Shown here one piece after another: positions 9,789 to 20,466 of a stretch of DNA of 64,000 nt; within the stretch, counting starts at the first letter, position 1, and each line of letters opens with the position of its first letter. A model generated the notes under the pieces. The model did not search any database and was not told the DNA's origin. It worked only from the letters and a program-made list of their open reading frames with translations. The position numbers and the translations under genes were made by a program. The DNA is from Metellina segmentata (lineage: Eukaryota > Arthropoda > Arachnida > Araneae > Tetragnathidae): positions 129,195,083-129,259,082 of the forward strand of contig OX375872.1 of the NCBI GenBank assembly GCA_947359465.1, written 5' to 3'.

Positions 9789-12733
9789 TTATGAATTCTC
9801 CAATTCCCACTGACTATCCAATTGTGTCTTAAATTCGTACACTCCCTTTGAATTAACTATATTTTCTGGCAACGCGTTCCAACTGTCTATTACCCTATTA
9901 AAGTAGTAGTTTTTCCTTAAATCCCGATTAAAATGTGTCTTATTCAATTTATACCCATGGCCCCTTGTTCTGTTATCCCTATTGAAATTTAAGCCCTCTG
10001 TGTCCCCTTGTTTTACAAACTTGAAAAGCTGAATCAAATCCCCCCTCCTTCTTCTTCTTTCCAGTGTATACATGTTTAGCTTACTTAAACGTTCATTATA
10101 GTCGAAATTTGCTAGCCCCTTTATTATTTTTGTAGCTCTGTGCTGAACCCTTTCAATTGATTCTATGTCCTTTCTCATACATGGAGCCCAGAATTGTACA
10201 GCATATTCTAGATGTGGTCTTACTAAACCCTTATATAACGGCAAGATTATATTCTTATCCCTTGAAGTTACAGTCTTTTTAATATACCCCAATAACCTAT
10301 TAGCCTTTTTACCCGCAGCTGAACATTGATGACCCATTTTAAAATCCCTGTGAATTATCACCCCAAGATCCTTGACTGTTTCTCCCTCCTTTACCTTTAC
10401 TCCCTGCAGCCTGTACTCGGCTCCACTGTTCCTGTAACCCATATGCAGAACTTGACATTTCCCTACATTAAATGCATACCCCATTTTACAGCCCATTCGG
10501 ATATCTTATCAAAATCCCCTTGTAAATTTTCTATCTGTAACTTGGTATCCACTGTCCCCCATATTTTTAAGTCATCTGCAAATATACTGATTCTATTCTT
10601 GATCCCCTGACCTATATCATCTATGAAAATTATAAATAAAATTGGTCCCAAAACTGATCCCTGAGGCACCCCACTTATAACTTCTGTCCACTGTGAATAA
10701 TTTCCTTTTACCTGCACTCTCTGCTTTCTACCCAATAACCAATTCTTTATCCATATTAATGTTTTTCCCTGAATCCCCAGCCTTTCCAATTTAAACAGTA
10801 ATGCCTCATGAGGTACTTTATCAAAAGCCTTTTGAAAATCTATGTACATGATATCCACACTGCTCTTATTATCCAGCTCCTCAGTAATTTTTTCGTAGAA
10901 CTTCAAAAGGTTTGTAGAGCAGGATCTGCCATTCCTGAACCCATACTGATTCTCTGATAACAGTCCCCCCCCCTCCTCCAAGTATAACATTGTATGCTTT
11001 TTTAACAGAGATTCAAATATTTTGCAAATTACTGATGTTAGACTTACTGGTCTATAGTTGCCCGGATCACTTTGTATTCCCTTTTTGAAAATTGGAGTTA
11101 TGTTGGCCAACTTCCAATCCATTGGTACCCAACCTGTGCTATATGTTGAATTAAATATCGTGTGAATTACTTCCCCCAGTTCTTCCGCGCATTCCACTAG
11201 TACTCTCGGATAAATATCGTCTGGCCCTGGTGCTTTAGATGGCTTAATTCTTTTCAACTGATGTACTATTTCTTCCCTGGTGAATTTGCATTCTTTAATT
11301 ATACCCCCTGCAAAGGCTCCATCTTTGGGATCCTTTTTTAAATTATAGTTACCATTGAAAAACCCCAGAAAAAATTCATTTAACACGTTTGCCATTCCCA
11401 CCTCGTCTTGAATTAATTCACCTCTCTTCCCCTCCAACGGGCCCAGTGTAGTACTAAATTTATTTTTACCACTTGCATATGCAAAAAATTGTTTTGGGTT
11501 TATATTTATTTCCCTTGCTAATTTTTCCTTCAAGGACACCTTTTGCTTCCTACTAATATTTTTAAACTCCTTTCTGGCTTTCTGATATGCCTCCTTGTCT
11601 CTGTCGTTACCAGTGCTTTTATATACCCTGTATGTTCTTTGTTTTAATTTTAAAACTTTGTGTGTTTCACCTGAAAACCACATAGGGAGCAATTTTCTAG
11701 ATTTTCCTTTTTTCCTGAACGTTACGTGTTTTTTTAACACCCTGTCTAACTTATTCTTGAATTCCTCCCATTGTTCAGAATGATGCGGTGCTAATAATCC
11801 CCCTCTGAATGTTTCCTTTAACTCTTCTCTTATCTTATGAAAATTTACCTGTCTGAAATTTGGAATTATCCTACTATTGATTGTGTATGCTGACTGAAAA
11901 TTTATACTTAATCTGATACTTCTATGATCACTTTCTCCCAGTGGCTCAGCTATAACCAAATCCTGCACCCTATCCTCATCATTGCTGAAAATCAAATCCA
12001 ATATTGCATTGTCCCTAGTATCCTCATACACCATCTGGTACAAAAAACAATCCTGTATCACTTCCAAAAATTCTGCCCCTTTCCCATTTGTAGCTAGATT
12101 GTTTGTCCAGTCAATATTTGGATAGTTATAGTCCCCCATTAAAATTAATTCTCCTTTTTGACATGCTTCGTTTATCAGATTGCACATGCCCTTTTCCTGC
12201 TCTTCACTACAAACAGGAGGTCTATATATATTGCCCAGAATTAGTCCTTTGCCTTTGTCTGTATTCAGTTTCACCCAGACTGATTCTATCCCCTCAGTTT
12301 TACTATTTAACTTTATTTCCGAACAGTTTAAGAATTCTCTCACATAAATCAAAACCCCACCCCCTTTCCTATTCACTCTGTCCTCCCTAAACATTGTGAA
12401 TACACTTATTTCTAAAATTTGTGCATCTTCACTGCTTGCCCAACTTTCAGTAATCCCAATGATATCTATATCCTCTGCTTGTGCAATTCCCTTGAGCTCA
12501 TCCATTTTATTTCTCACACTGCGAGCATTACAATAAAATACTTTTGGCTTATTTTTTACCCTTATATTGCACTTTCCCCTTGTATTATTTGTCTTGGTAT
12601 TGTTTTTCTCCCTTACATTGCACTTTCCCTTTGTATTGTTTGTCTCCTGCAATTTAGACCCTGTTAGTTTTCCTAAGCAATTACTGTGTACTGTCAACCC
12701 TCTATGTCCTTCCCATCCCTGCTTGTATACTAG
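9789..12733 (-). pseudogene. LINE ORF2: endonuclease / reverse transcriptase, one frameshift
   Basis: The -1 frame relative to ORF1 is open from the ORF1 end (12733) through the whole polyprotein. It has no ATG before the endonuclease domain, so translation probably depends on ORF1. Apurinic-like endonuclease motifs are VFYCNARSVRNK, ITESW, GNIYRPP, MGDYNYPNIDW and SDHRSI. Reverse-transcriptase motifs are YRPVSLTSVICKIFE, YGFRNGRSCSTNLL, YIDFQKAFDKVPHEALL, GVPQGSVLGPILF and the catalytic FADD. The C-terminal part has EYAVQFWAPCMRKD, VQHRATKIIKGL and TLERRRRRGDLIQLFKF. The frame breaks once at about 10474, where one G appears lost in GGTATG(G)CATTT. Otherwise about 970 codons are open. It is a recent, almost intact copy. 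Confidence 0.9.
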
Positions 12734-13446
12734 TTTTTTGACTCCAGAATATTCAAAACCCGCTTGCCAACCTCCCTATTACCTATCAAGCTTAAATGCA
12801 AATTGTCCCTGCTTATCCAATCCCTCCTACACTCCTTCCAAACATCTAAAAATTTAACCTCCTCCCTCTCACACAAATCCCTTAACAACCCGTTCATCTT
12901 ATTGGCCCTTTGATTTAACCACCCATTACCTAACCCATACCTAGGTAGTAATCCTAATACTGTTACTTCTGCCCCATGAGACTTAATGCCTCTTAAAAGT
13001 GTTTCTGCTTCCCTCTTAAACTCGACATTAGTAGTCCTCTCTACGTCATTTGTTCCCACCCACACTACTGCCTTTTCCTCCCCTTTAACCACACCTGCCT
13101 TAACTGCCTCAACTACATGTTTTACCCTGGCACCTGGCAAGCAACACCTTGCAAAATTGCGCTTTTTACGCCCTACCATTTCTCCCAAAACCCTAACCAT
13201 TGAATCACCAACCACTACCCCTCTAGTTACCTTATCCCCCTGATCAACATGCCCCAAGTCTACACATTGGACACCCTTTTCCACTCCCTCTGCAGCCCTC
13301 ACCTTCAAAGCCTCCAGCTCCTTCCTCAAATCTCCCACCTCTGAGCAACTCTTGCATGTAAATTCAACCTTCTCTGACATTTTAACCCCACTCACACCCC
13401 CCTTTCCTGCCTCAACCATAGTCAAAACACAAGTCACATTCCACAT
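12730..13446 (-). CDS. LINE ORF1: SGNH/GDSL esterase-like protein
   Basis: About 238 residues from the first in-frame ATG at 13446 (a second candidate Met begins MSEKVEFTCKSC). The N-terminal third has a CKSC pair and a charged, probably coiled-coil stretch (DLRKELEALKVRAAE). The rest is a hydrolase of the SGNH type: VVGDSMVR with the nucleophile serine, WVGTNDVERT with the glycine/asparagine block, and DNLHLSLIG with the Asp/His pair. Such esterase ORF1 proteins are known in CR1-type LINEs and are thought to help form the RNP or act on membranes. The ORF ends in UAG at 12730-12732, directly after A AAA AAC, a canonical -1 slippery heptamer. The frame appears intact. Confidence 0.85.
   Translation of the reverse strand: MWNVTCVLTMVEAGKGGVSGVKMSEKVEFTCKSCSEVGDLRKELEALKVRAAEGVEKGVQCVDLGHVDQGDKVTRGVVVGDSMVRVLGEMVGRKKRNFARCCLPGARVKHVVEAVKAGVVKGEEKAVVWVGTNDVERTTNVEFKREAETLLRGIKSHGAEVTVLGLLPRYGLGNGWLNQRANKMNGLLRDLCEREEVKFLDVWKECRRDWISRDNLHLSLIGNREVGKRVLNILESKN
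12733..12739 (-). promoter_or_regulatory. Candidate -1 ribosomal frameshift heptamer between LINE ORF1 and ORF2
   Basis: On the minus strand the ORF1 codons TCA AAA AAC TAG contain A AAA AAC, the X XXY YYZ pattern of efficient -1 slippery sites. Slipping back one base continues CTA GTA TAC AAG CAG, which is exactly the ORF2 frame. No stop occurs before ORF2. I could not identify a clear downstream pseudoknot by eye. Confidence 0.5.
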
Positions 13447-13951
13447 AGAACTCCCCACTGGCTCCCTCTGTCCTCATCTCCTTGAACATTCTAACTATAC
13501 CCATGCTTATCCAAAGTAACAATCAATGCACAGAAAAAGCACAAAACAAAATCAAACCTACAGAAAAAGCACTAAGTCAAATACACAGAAAAAGCACTGC
13601 ACTTAAAAAAATATACAGAAAAAGCTGGAATTAAATATCCTATAACCTTATAGTAGTCTACTACCTGAATGAAAACAAACAAGACACAAAATATTTAGGC
13701 CCAACGAGACATACGTGAATTAGGCCTAGCGAGACATACGTGAATTAGGCCTAACGAGACTTGACTTAGGACTACTTGATAAGTCAAAAACTAAGTACAA
13801 GGACTATAAAAACAATTAGAAAAGTTTGAACTGGTAGAAATAGAAGTAATACAGTGCTTAGTACTAAATAAATGAAGAATTACGTAAAAATAACTTGAAT
13901 TTCGCGGGAGCTCCGAAAACGCGACGCACACTGCTCGACACCTAGCGGCGA

Positions 13952-14207
13952 TACTAGTAAAAGATCATTGGGTTGGTTAAATGAACCTCCCCAAGTAACA
14001 TTGAGAGGGGGCTGCATCCCAAAAAAGTAATGCTTTCTGCATGGTAGGACTACAAATGAATTGTTTATTATGAATTGTTCCCACAAAATTAGACAAATTC
14101 GGAAAAATAATGTTCTTAAAGGGCAGTATTAAAAGCAGAAATGGAAGTAGAGGCCAGAACTGATCAATCGTAGAAGTGTTGTCTTCCAGAATGACAATGC
14201 TCGGTAA
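13952..14207 (+). mobile_element. Mariner, piece 3 of 3
   Basis: The mariner transposase resumes after the LINE as SKRS-GWLNEPPQVTLRGG. It continues through KKVMLSAWWDYK, YYELFPQNQT and AEMEVEARTDQ to the second catalytic motif QNDNAR at about 14190-14206. It then ends abruptly in unrelated AT-rich DNA. The right terminal repeat, expected as the inverse of the 7021 end, was not found, so the 3' part was lost or displaced. Confidence 0.8.
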
Positions 14208-14209
14208 TA

Positions 14210-14878
14210 CATTTTTATAAGTAATAATTTTTTCAATTTTACAATTTTTTAACAAATAATAAACATACTAAACTATATTCTTCCAAAATATAGTTTTCAC
14301 CAGATCGTGATTTTATAATTTACTTTTGTAGATTGGAAGATGAAGAAAATAAAAGCAGACTTCCAAACTTTAGCAGTACCTTTATTCACTAATGTTTCGC
14401 TTAAATGATGTTTACAACTGTTGTTTCCAAATAGATAAAAAGAAAATTCTTCATAGATTACAAAAATGTGAAATATTGTTGTCTACGTTATGTAGTTTTC
14501 GAGAAAGATATTCAAACATGCAACATCAAGCGATCTCACAACTGCTCTTCATAAGTTGAGAGTCCTAAAAATCCCTGGAGTTTCCAAAATATTTAATGTT
14601 GAGCCAAAGTATCCTGAATATCGTTATTTAAGTAGAAACGTAACCCTCTGTAGCAAATTTCACGACAGTCCATCACCTATAATCAAATAAGGCCGCATTG
14701 AAGAAATTTGAGATTTCCTTAAAAATGTACGTTTATTTTGTAAATTCTAACTACTAATTAGCCAACAAATGGGCTCTTATGACCTACTAATGTTCCAATC
14801 GTGCCGGTCAATCTGAGAGGGGTTTTTTCGGCGAAACCTTCTTATTCTTTGGTATTTAAAATATATTTATTTTAAAAA
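14210..14878. repeat. AT-rich DNA with a 70-bp repeat also found at 9437
   Basis: Mostly featureless. About 70 bp at 14537-14607 (starting CAACTGCTCTTCATAAGTTG) match 9437-9507, just inside the right end of the hAT element, with about three mismatches. Confidence 0.6.
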
Positions 14879-15492
14879 TCTCTATTATAAAAGAAGTGTT
14901 TGTGTGTGTTTTCAGACGATCTATACCTTTTAGTCCTGAAATTTGGCACACATGTAGTCTTAATTTTATGCGAATTTTGTGCGAAGCCCGAATTTTAAAA
15001 TTCAATCTAGAACATTTTTTAAATTTATTTATTGGCTTTTATTAATTATTTATTTCCTTAGAATGGCAACAGTGTGAAGAGATCAGATTCTATATTTTTT
15101 CCTTTCATTTCAAACCACAAACAATTCCAGCGAGACGAAACAAAGCAAATAAAAAATTTTGACTGGCGTTTATTTATTTTAAGTTCAAGTTTTTATCTTC
15201 GCGATCGTTAAAGATTTGAGTGAAAATTTCAACGGATTTGAAATTTGCGGGAAATGTTACACCAGACCGATACCTTAAATGTGATTTTCTTTAAACAAAT
15301 AATTTTTCAATTCTAACTTTTATATTTTCGAAACCCGAATTTGGCCGCATCTGACGAAGATAATCAATACGAACACAAAAAAACTATTGGAGGTTTTCGA
15401 TTTTCGTGATCGTTAAAGAGATGGTGAAAATTTCAATGGATTTGAACTCAGCGGAAAATTTTACACCAGATCGATAGACACCAGTACGAATT

Positions 15493-17656
15493 CATGGTTC
15501 CCACTTTTTTTCTAACTGAAAATAAGGACTTTCTAAGCACTTTCTAGGACAAAATAAGGACTTTATAAGGACTTGCATAAAACATTATAGAAACCGTATT
15601 TCACAATGTAATACCTGACTTTCGACCAAATGGGGATGCTCTTACAGATTAGTTAATCTTGTAAAAACAGTAGTGTGTAAAAAATTTAATATTCAAGTCT
15701 ATTTTCAAAAAATTATACACAAATAATGCCACACAAAAATGAGATTTTTCAAAATAAGCAGTCTGTATTTTACAAAATTCAGCAGATAATATGTGGGCAT
15801 TTACGTGTACACGTATCTCTACTGTTATAAAAGGAAGTGTTTGTTTGTCTGTCTGTTTGTTTCTTGCCCGCGAAGTCCTGACGAATCTATGGCACTTACA
15901 GTAATGAGATTTGGCACACAGGTAGTACAAATTTTTTCCAATTTTAGGGTCGAAGCGAAAATTAAAATTTAATCTAGAACATTTTAAAATAAATTAAAAA
16001 GTTTCCTTTTCGCCATTCTTCATTCTACTGCGGTAAATTTGAGGAATAAAGAAACATCAAAATTTAGACTTTTCGCCCTCACGTGTCCCCTTTGCGTCAG
16101 CCTTTGGAACCATGCCAATTTATTTCCTCTCCGAGGAGAGAACACATTTGAATGACCTTCGTTTGTTTCGAGAATCATTCATTTTGATTTTCTGCGAAAT
16201 GGATTCCAGTAAAGCAAAAGATTACTAAAGTTATCACTGGCGTTCTTCAGTGTTTTTTTCTAACTCGGAGATCGTTAAAGGTAGAATAAAAATTTTAACG
16301 GATGATTTGAAATTTGCGGAAAATTTAACACCAGTTAACAACCAAACATCACGGCGTAGCCTGTGATGTCACACGAGCACAGGCAATGCCAGGCTAGCTA
16401 CGCAGTGACTAGTAGTTAGTATATGTGTAAGTACATATACAAATTATAGAATGGAGACCCCAAGAAAAAAAATTTGGATATTTTTCTTTTATCTCTTCGC
16501 AGTGCATTTTCTTTTATAAAAAGGGAAAGAAAGAGTTAAGTTTCATGAGGACCGGACTTGTCACCAACCCAACGTGAGGACTTTCGACCACGACAGATTT
16601 AAGGTGCACCAGCCGCTTCTACACGATATGCTTACAAACATCATTTTAATGAAACAAAATTAATTTAAAAATAATCAACTTATCTGACGATGGAAACAGA
16701 TTGCGCATGGCATAACAAAAGAAAGTGAAATTCAAGAACAGTCGGCCATTGAGTATTTGTCACCCGGATACAAAGAGAACAAAATTATAAAGTATAGAAA
16801 AATTACTTTCGTTTTCGGTCAGCAGCCAAATACGATGAGAGTCCGAAATTTCCAGTTTTCAAACGACTATTCTCGGTTCTCCAGCACTGTGGTTTACGTT
16901 TTAGCGATCTTTTCCTACAATGTTTTTTTTAAACGAGCGGGTTGGTTTTCTTTTTGAACTGATAACCGCTTGCTTCAAATTTCCAAAGCAGAATCACCCC
17001 CGAAAATCTTCAAAATGTTTCTTCTTTTTTTTCTGGGATAGTTGTTACAAAGAATTAAAAGCATAAAAAAAAGCTAGATTTAAAAAAAAATTGCAACACA
17101 TTGGGTTACTACTCAGATAGCAGTATTAATTAAAATAAATTATTTTTATATTGTTTTCGATTCACCTACAAAGTTAAAAATACGCTTCCCCATAGTTATA
17201 ATAAATTTTTAAAACAGTGCACTCGCGGGTAACTGAATAAAACAAAATTAATTAACATTTGATGATTGTATTCTGGTTTCCTCTATCAGGGCAACTATTT
17301 TGTGCATTGCAAGAGCCACTCACAAGTCGAAAACAGATCGATTTTCATGGGTTTTCAAGTTTTTAACGTGTATTATATATATATATATATATGAGCTTAA
17401 CAAGAGTTCATCGACGATTTGTATGTCGCGTATCAAAGGTTGCCATTCAAGCAAGCCAGTTCCTTAATCATCACCAAAACCGTACTTGTAAGCAGTTTTA
17501 TCGCCGATCAGCCACTAAAAAGAGGTCGGAAATATTGTGAAAAAATATCGTCATTTGAAAACTGAATTTTGTTTTCAAAGGATGATAAGCACTTCTAAGG
17601 GCCCTTAGAAATGGAAGGTCAAAATAAGCACTTTCTAAGCACCCGTGGGAACCCTG
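15493..17656. mobile_element. Non-autonomous hAT-like element containing a second Helitron copy
   Basis: The left end CATGGTTCCCAC and the right end, read inward as CAGGGTTCCCAC, match at 11 of 12 positions. The subterminal zones on both sides share motifs such as CTTTCTAAGCAC. GAATT lies on each flank, but a clean 8-bp duplication is not evident. No transposase frame was seen. Inside lies another Helitron 5' end (TCTCTACTGTTATAAAAGG at 15816), a SINE fragment at 16553-16632, and a short TA repeat near 17378. Confidence 0.55.
16553..16632 (-). repeat. SINE fragment (middle part)
   Basis: Shares the block that reads CACGACAGATTTAAGGTGCA on the plus strand with the fuller SINE copies at 36009-36321 and 41466-41722. 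Confidence 0.65.
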
Positions 17657-17799
17657 GAATTTTATGCGAATTTGCAACATGCCCCATGTCGGGTGGAGGT
17701 GAGACTCATTTTTAAAATTGTTTTTTCTTTTTAATGTTTTCAGTAACATAAGAGGGCTTGAAAAGAACTATCACGGGGAAAGCCGCGCTGGCCTGCTAG

Positions 17800-18540
17800 T
17801 CTCTAATATTATAAAAGGAAGTGTTTGTCTGTTTTTTTCGCGGCCGCAAAATCCTGACGCTTCCATGGCACTTACAGCAATGAGATTTGGCACACAGGTA
17901 GTCCGAATTTTTTGCAATATTTGCGTCGAAGCGAATTTTAAAATTCAATCAAGATTTTTAAATGAATAAAAAATTTTATTCTCTACCTGGTTCTTCAAAC
18001 GCGTTTCTTCCGGTAATTTGGTAATTTTTCAGTTAACGTCGTACTAGAGCAACACAACGGGCTATTGACGACGGTCCGGGATCAGTCCCTTATGGGAAAG
18101 ATCCGAGGACAACACCTCGTAAGTCTGAACCACGGTCAGATGACCAAGCAACACCTGAGCTGGCACCCCACTCTCCAAACTTCCACGCCAGCGTTTCTTC
18201 CGGAGAAAAGAAGACACACTCGAATCTGGACTTTTTATACCCACGTGACCTTGCCGTCAGCCTTTGGAATCATGCCTATTTTTTCTCATCCGACAGAACG
18301 CGTGGAAAATTATTTTTTTCGCTTCCGCTTTGATTTTGCGCGGAAGAATGATTTTCCAGCCAGACGATAAAAAAAAAACAGATTACATTTCCTGTCCTAT
18401 TCCATTTCAGGGAATGAGAGCAAAAAATAAAAAACACTTTGACTGGGATTGTTAATTCGTTTTCGTAAAATCGGAATCGCTAGATAGATTGAAAATTTCA
18501 ACGGATTTGAAATCTGCGGAAAATTTTACGGTGGAGTGGT
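17800..18540 (+). mobile_element. Second Helitron-like copy, head-to-tail with the first
   Basis: The 5' end TCTCTAATATTATAAAAGGA starts directly after the CTAG of the preceding copy. It is followed by the family block with GAGATTTGGCACACAGGTAG. Internal similarity to the 15816 copy continues (GTCAGCCTTTGGAA, then TTCAACGGATTTGAAA near 18500). A SINE lies at 18014-18190 within it. No convincing CTAG terminus was found, so the right limit is approximate. Confidence 0.6.
18014..18190 (-). mobile_element. tRNA-type SINE with perfect 13-bp target duplication
   Basis: A 177-bp, 5'-truncated SINE on the minus strand is bounded by GCGTTTCTTCCGG at 18001-18013 and again at 18191-18203. Its 3' tail is the family tail, seen in plus sense as GGTAATTTTTCAGTTAACGT. 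It landed inside a Helitron copy, which dates it as later than that copy. Confidence 0.9.
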
Positions 18541-18845
18541 AGCATCCGCAACGTTAGGCCGCCAAAGCGATTGTTTACGCCAAATCAAGATGGCGGCCGA
18601 TGTAAGCAATTCCAAGATGGCCGCCATATACAACGTGAACCTTTGCATACAGTGCATAAATAATAATAATAATTTGTTTAAAAATTAAGAAAAAAGCAAT
18701 ATAAATTTCACTTGAAAATTTTCTAATATTTCAGTCTGGTTTTCTCCGAACATGTACGCAATTTTGCGTCAATTTCATCCTAGTTTTGTCACTTAAAAAA
18801 ATAATATTAAATAAAAAAAAATAAAAAAATTATAATTTAAAAAAA

Positions 18846-18876
<31 letters not shown>

Positions 18877-19440
18877 CGTGATTTTTTTTTAAAACGTCTG
18901 GATTTTCATCAATTTTGAATTAGAAACTTTGCAATGCATAGAAAATTCAAAACAAGAAATCTTTTTTTAATAAGGTAGTTCTTTTCTGTGATCATAATCC
19001 ACACAAAGGTTTTTGATGAGAAACCAAAAATCTAAAAATTCTTCTGCTATCCTAAAGTGTGAAAAAATATTTTTTCACAATTTTTCTAGCAATAAGCATT
19101 ATGTGAGCAACTCAATGGGGATATTCCAGGTTATAGAGCCATATATGGAAAAGCAAGACAAATATTTTTATTGTAACGACTTTACAAGAGGAAATTGTTT
19201 TTTAGAGAAGTCAAAGCGTATTGCGCTTAAGGTTTCAATGCGTTTAAACCAGTATACCGGGAGAAATTTGTTTGTAGATAAGTCACAGCGTATAACGCGC
19301 GATCCCCGCCTGCCGGCTACCTCGCCGCCCCTCCGGGGCCGGCGAGGACCTTTCACCGTTGGCTTCCATGCGTATAAGTCACCGTATTGGGTGCCCACCC
19401 AAGCATAGTCCAGTGTTTGTAATATAACCAAAAGCTAAAC
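18541..19440. other. AT-rich spacer with a GC-rich block near 19290-19410
   Basis: Includes two YY1-like sites (18587-18597, 18614-18627) and an (AAT)n tract near 18846-18870. A GC hairpin lies at 19321-19346, within an unrecognised 130-codon open frame starting at the ATG at 19016. I do not regard that frame as a supported gene. Confidence 0.4.
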
Positions 19441-19455
19441 AAAAATCAAACTTAC

Positions 19456-19559
19456 CCTCATAGCCGGGTCCTTGAAATTCTGACAATGGTTAACAGTCAT
19501 ATGCTCGAATCGATAACCCTTGAACTCTTTGTCCTTCGGGTATTGATACCAGCATATGA
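19456..19559 (-). CDS. Candidate internal exon of an unrecognised gene
   Basis: On the minus strand a 104-nt segment is open in one frame. It reads as WYQYPKDKEFKG, then YRFEHMTVNHCQNFKDPAMR. It is followed at once by a strong donor, AGG|GTAAGT, at 19455-19450, and preceded by an AG at 19561-19560. The in-frame TGA just upstream of that AG means the segment can only be coding if spliced. G/C at third positions is high compared with the AT-rich surroundings, as expected of a selected exon. I do not recognise the protein. No partner exon was firmly linked to it. Confidence 0.45.
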
Positions 19560-19564
19560 CTTCC

Positions 19565-20390
19565 AATAGTCAGAAATTTTTGTAGTTCCTTGCAAAATTC
19601 AGCTCTGAATTACCTCAGCCAAAACTTTCTGGTTCCTATTTTTCACCTCAACCATAAAACATTTATCCGTCCCTCGTTCAAGTCCTCCAAACACCCATTT
19701 ACCCTCCAATTTCTTACTCCTGTTATACTTTCTTTTGCCAAATTTTTGTCCTATCTTTCTACATTTCCACTCCTACCTATCACCAGCATCCTTTCTCAAT
19801 GTTAAAATCATATCATTCTCACATGAAAGACATTTCACCTTCTTCCCAATCAAGCTACTACATGTTTGCAAAAAAAAAAAAAACATTTTCTAATGTTCAA
19901 TAACACTATCCACTGCTATATCAAATCAACTAAGGGGAAATGAGCAACCAAAAGTGGAAAAAAATTCTAAATTCCAATCTGCAATTTCAAAAATCAAATT
20001 TAATCCAAATTTTTTTTTCGAAATTTTAATTGAAATTTAAATAAAGTGACAAATTTAAAAAATTGTAACTTACAATCTGCTTTCCAAACTTATCCTAAAA
20101 ATTTTGAAAATTAATAAAACAAGTCGATTTTATAAATCAAGAGCAAAATTCATATGCACCCAACAATTTCAAAGACTGTCTAAATTTTAATTCCGTTCTA
20201 CATTAAAAATAAAAGTGGAAAAGCGTATTTTCTTCCTTAACCAATCATGAGACCCGTTTATTATCGTCAGGAGAAAATATCTAGGGTTGCCTTAAAACTA
20301 AGAAAAACCCGAAAACGGGAAGGTTACCACAATTGGCAATACATCGCTCGAAAGTTGTAACGTATCGGATGCTACATACCATCCAATTTT
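19565..20390. other. AT-rich spacer, nothing recognised
   Basis: AT-rich with several poly-A and poly-T runs. No coding or repeat signal that I can support. Confidence 0.5.
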
Positions 20391-20391
20391 A

Positions 20392-20466
20392 CAATCAGAG
20401 TACACCACGTGATTTTGCAACACAGTCAGGAAACAAGGCAACACCTGAGCTGGCACCCTCTTCAAA
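20392..20466 (-). repeat. Short SINE fragment
   Basis: Shares CAACACCTGAGCTGGCACCC and the preceding GTCAG block with the other minus-strand SINE copies. Confidence 0.65.

Larger units (their letters stand above)
9718..13951 (-). mobile_element. Near-intact CR1/L2-type LINE inserted in the mariner
   Basis: A non-LTR retrotransposon of about 4.23 kb lies on the minus strand. Its 3' end is a short array of the hexamer ACAAAT (plus-strand sense, about 9718-9740) and its 5' end lies near 13951. The 4 bp TACT occur at both junctions (9714-9717 and 13952-13955). Deleting the insert rejoins the mariner frame (NVT followed by SKRS). It carries an esterase-like ORF1 and an endonuclease plus reverse-transcriptase ORF2, separated only by a reading-frame change and one single-base defect. 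The hexameric 3' tail, the SGNH-type ORF1 and the C-terminal motifs point to the CR1/L2 group. Confidence 0.93.
14879..17799 (+). mobile_element. Helitron-like element, interrupted by a hAT-like insertion
   Basis: The 5' end TCTCTATTATAAAAGAAGTG follows an A. The 3' end is GGCCTGCTAG at 17790-17799 followed by T. A-TC...CTAG-T is the Helitron signature. No Rep/helicase gene is visible, so it is non-autonomous. The interior holds internal repeats (GATCGTTAAAG followed by a GGATTTGAA/GCGG block near 15205 and 15400). A hAT-like block, 15493-17656, splits it. The pairing of this 5' end with this 3' end is inferred. Confidence 0.65.

Noticed and set aside
19016..19408. 130-codon open frame starting at ATG
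   Set aside because: No recognisable domain. Its C-terminal part is coded by the GC hairpin patch, and no splice or transcript signal supports it.
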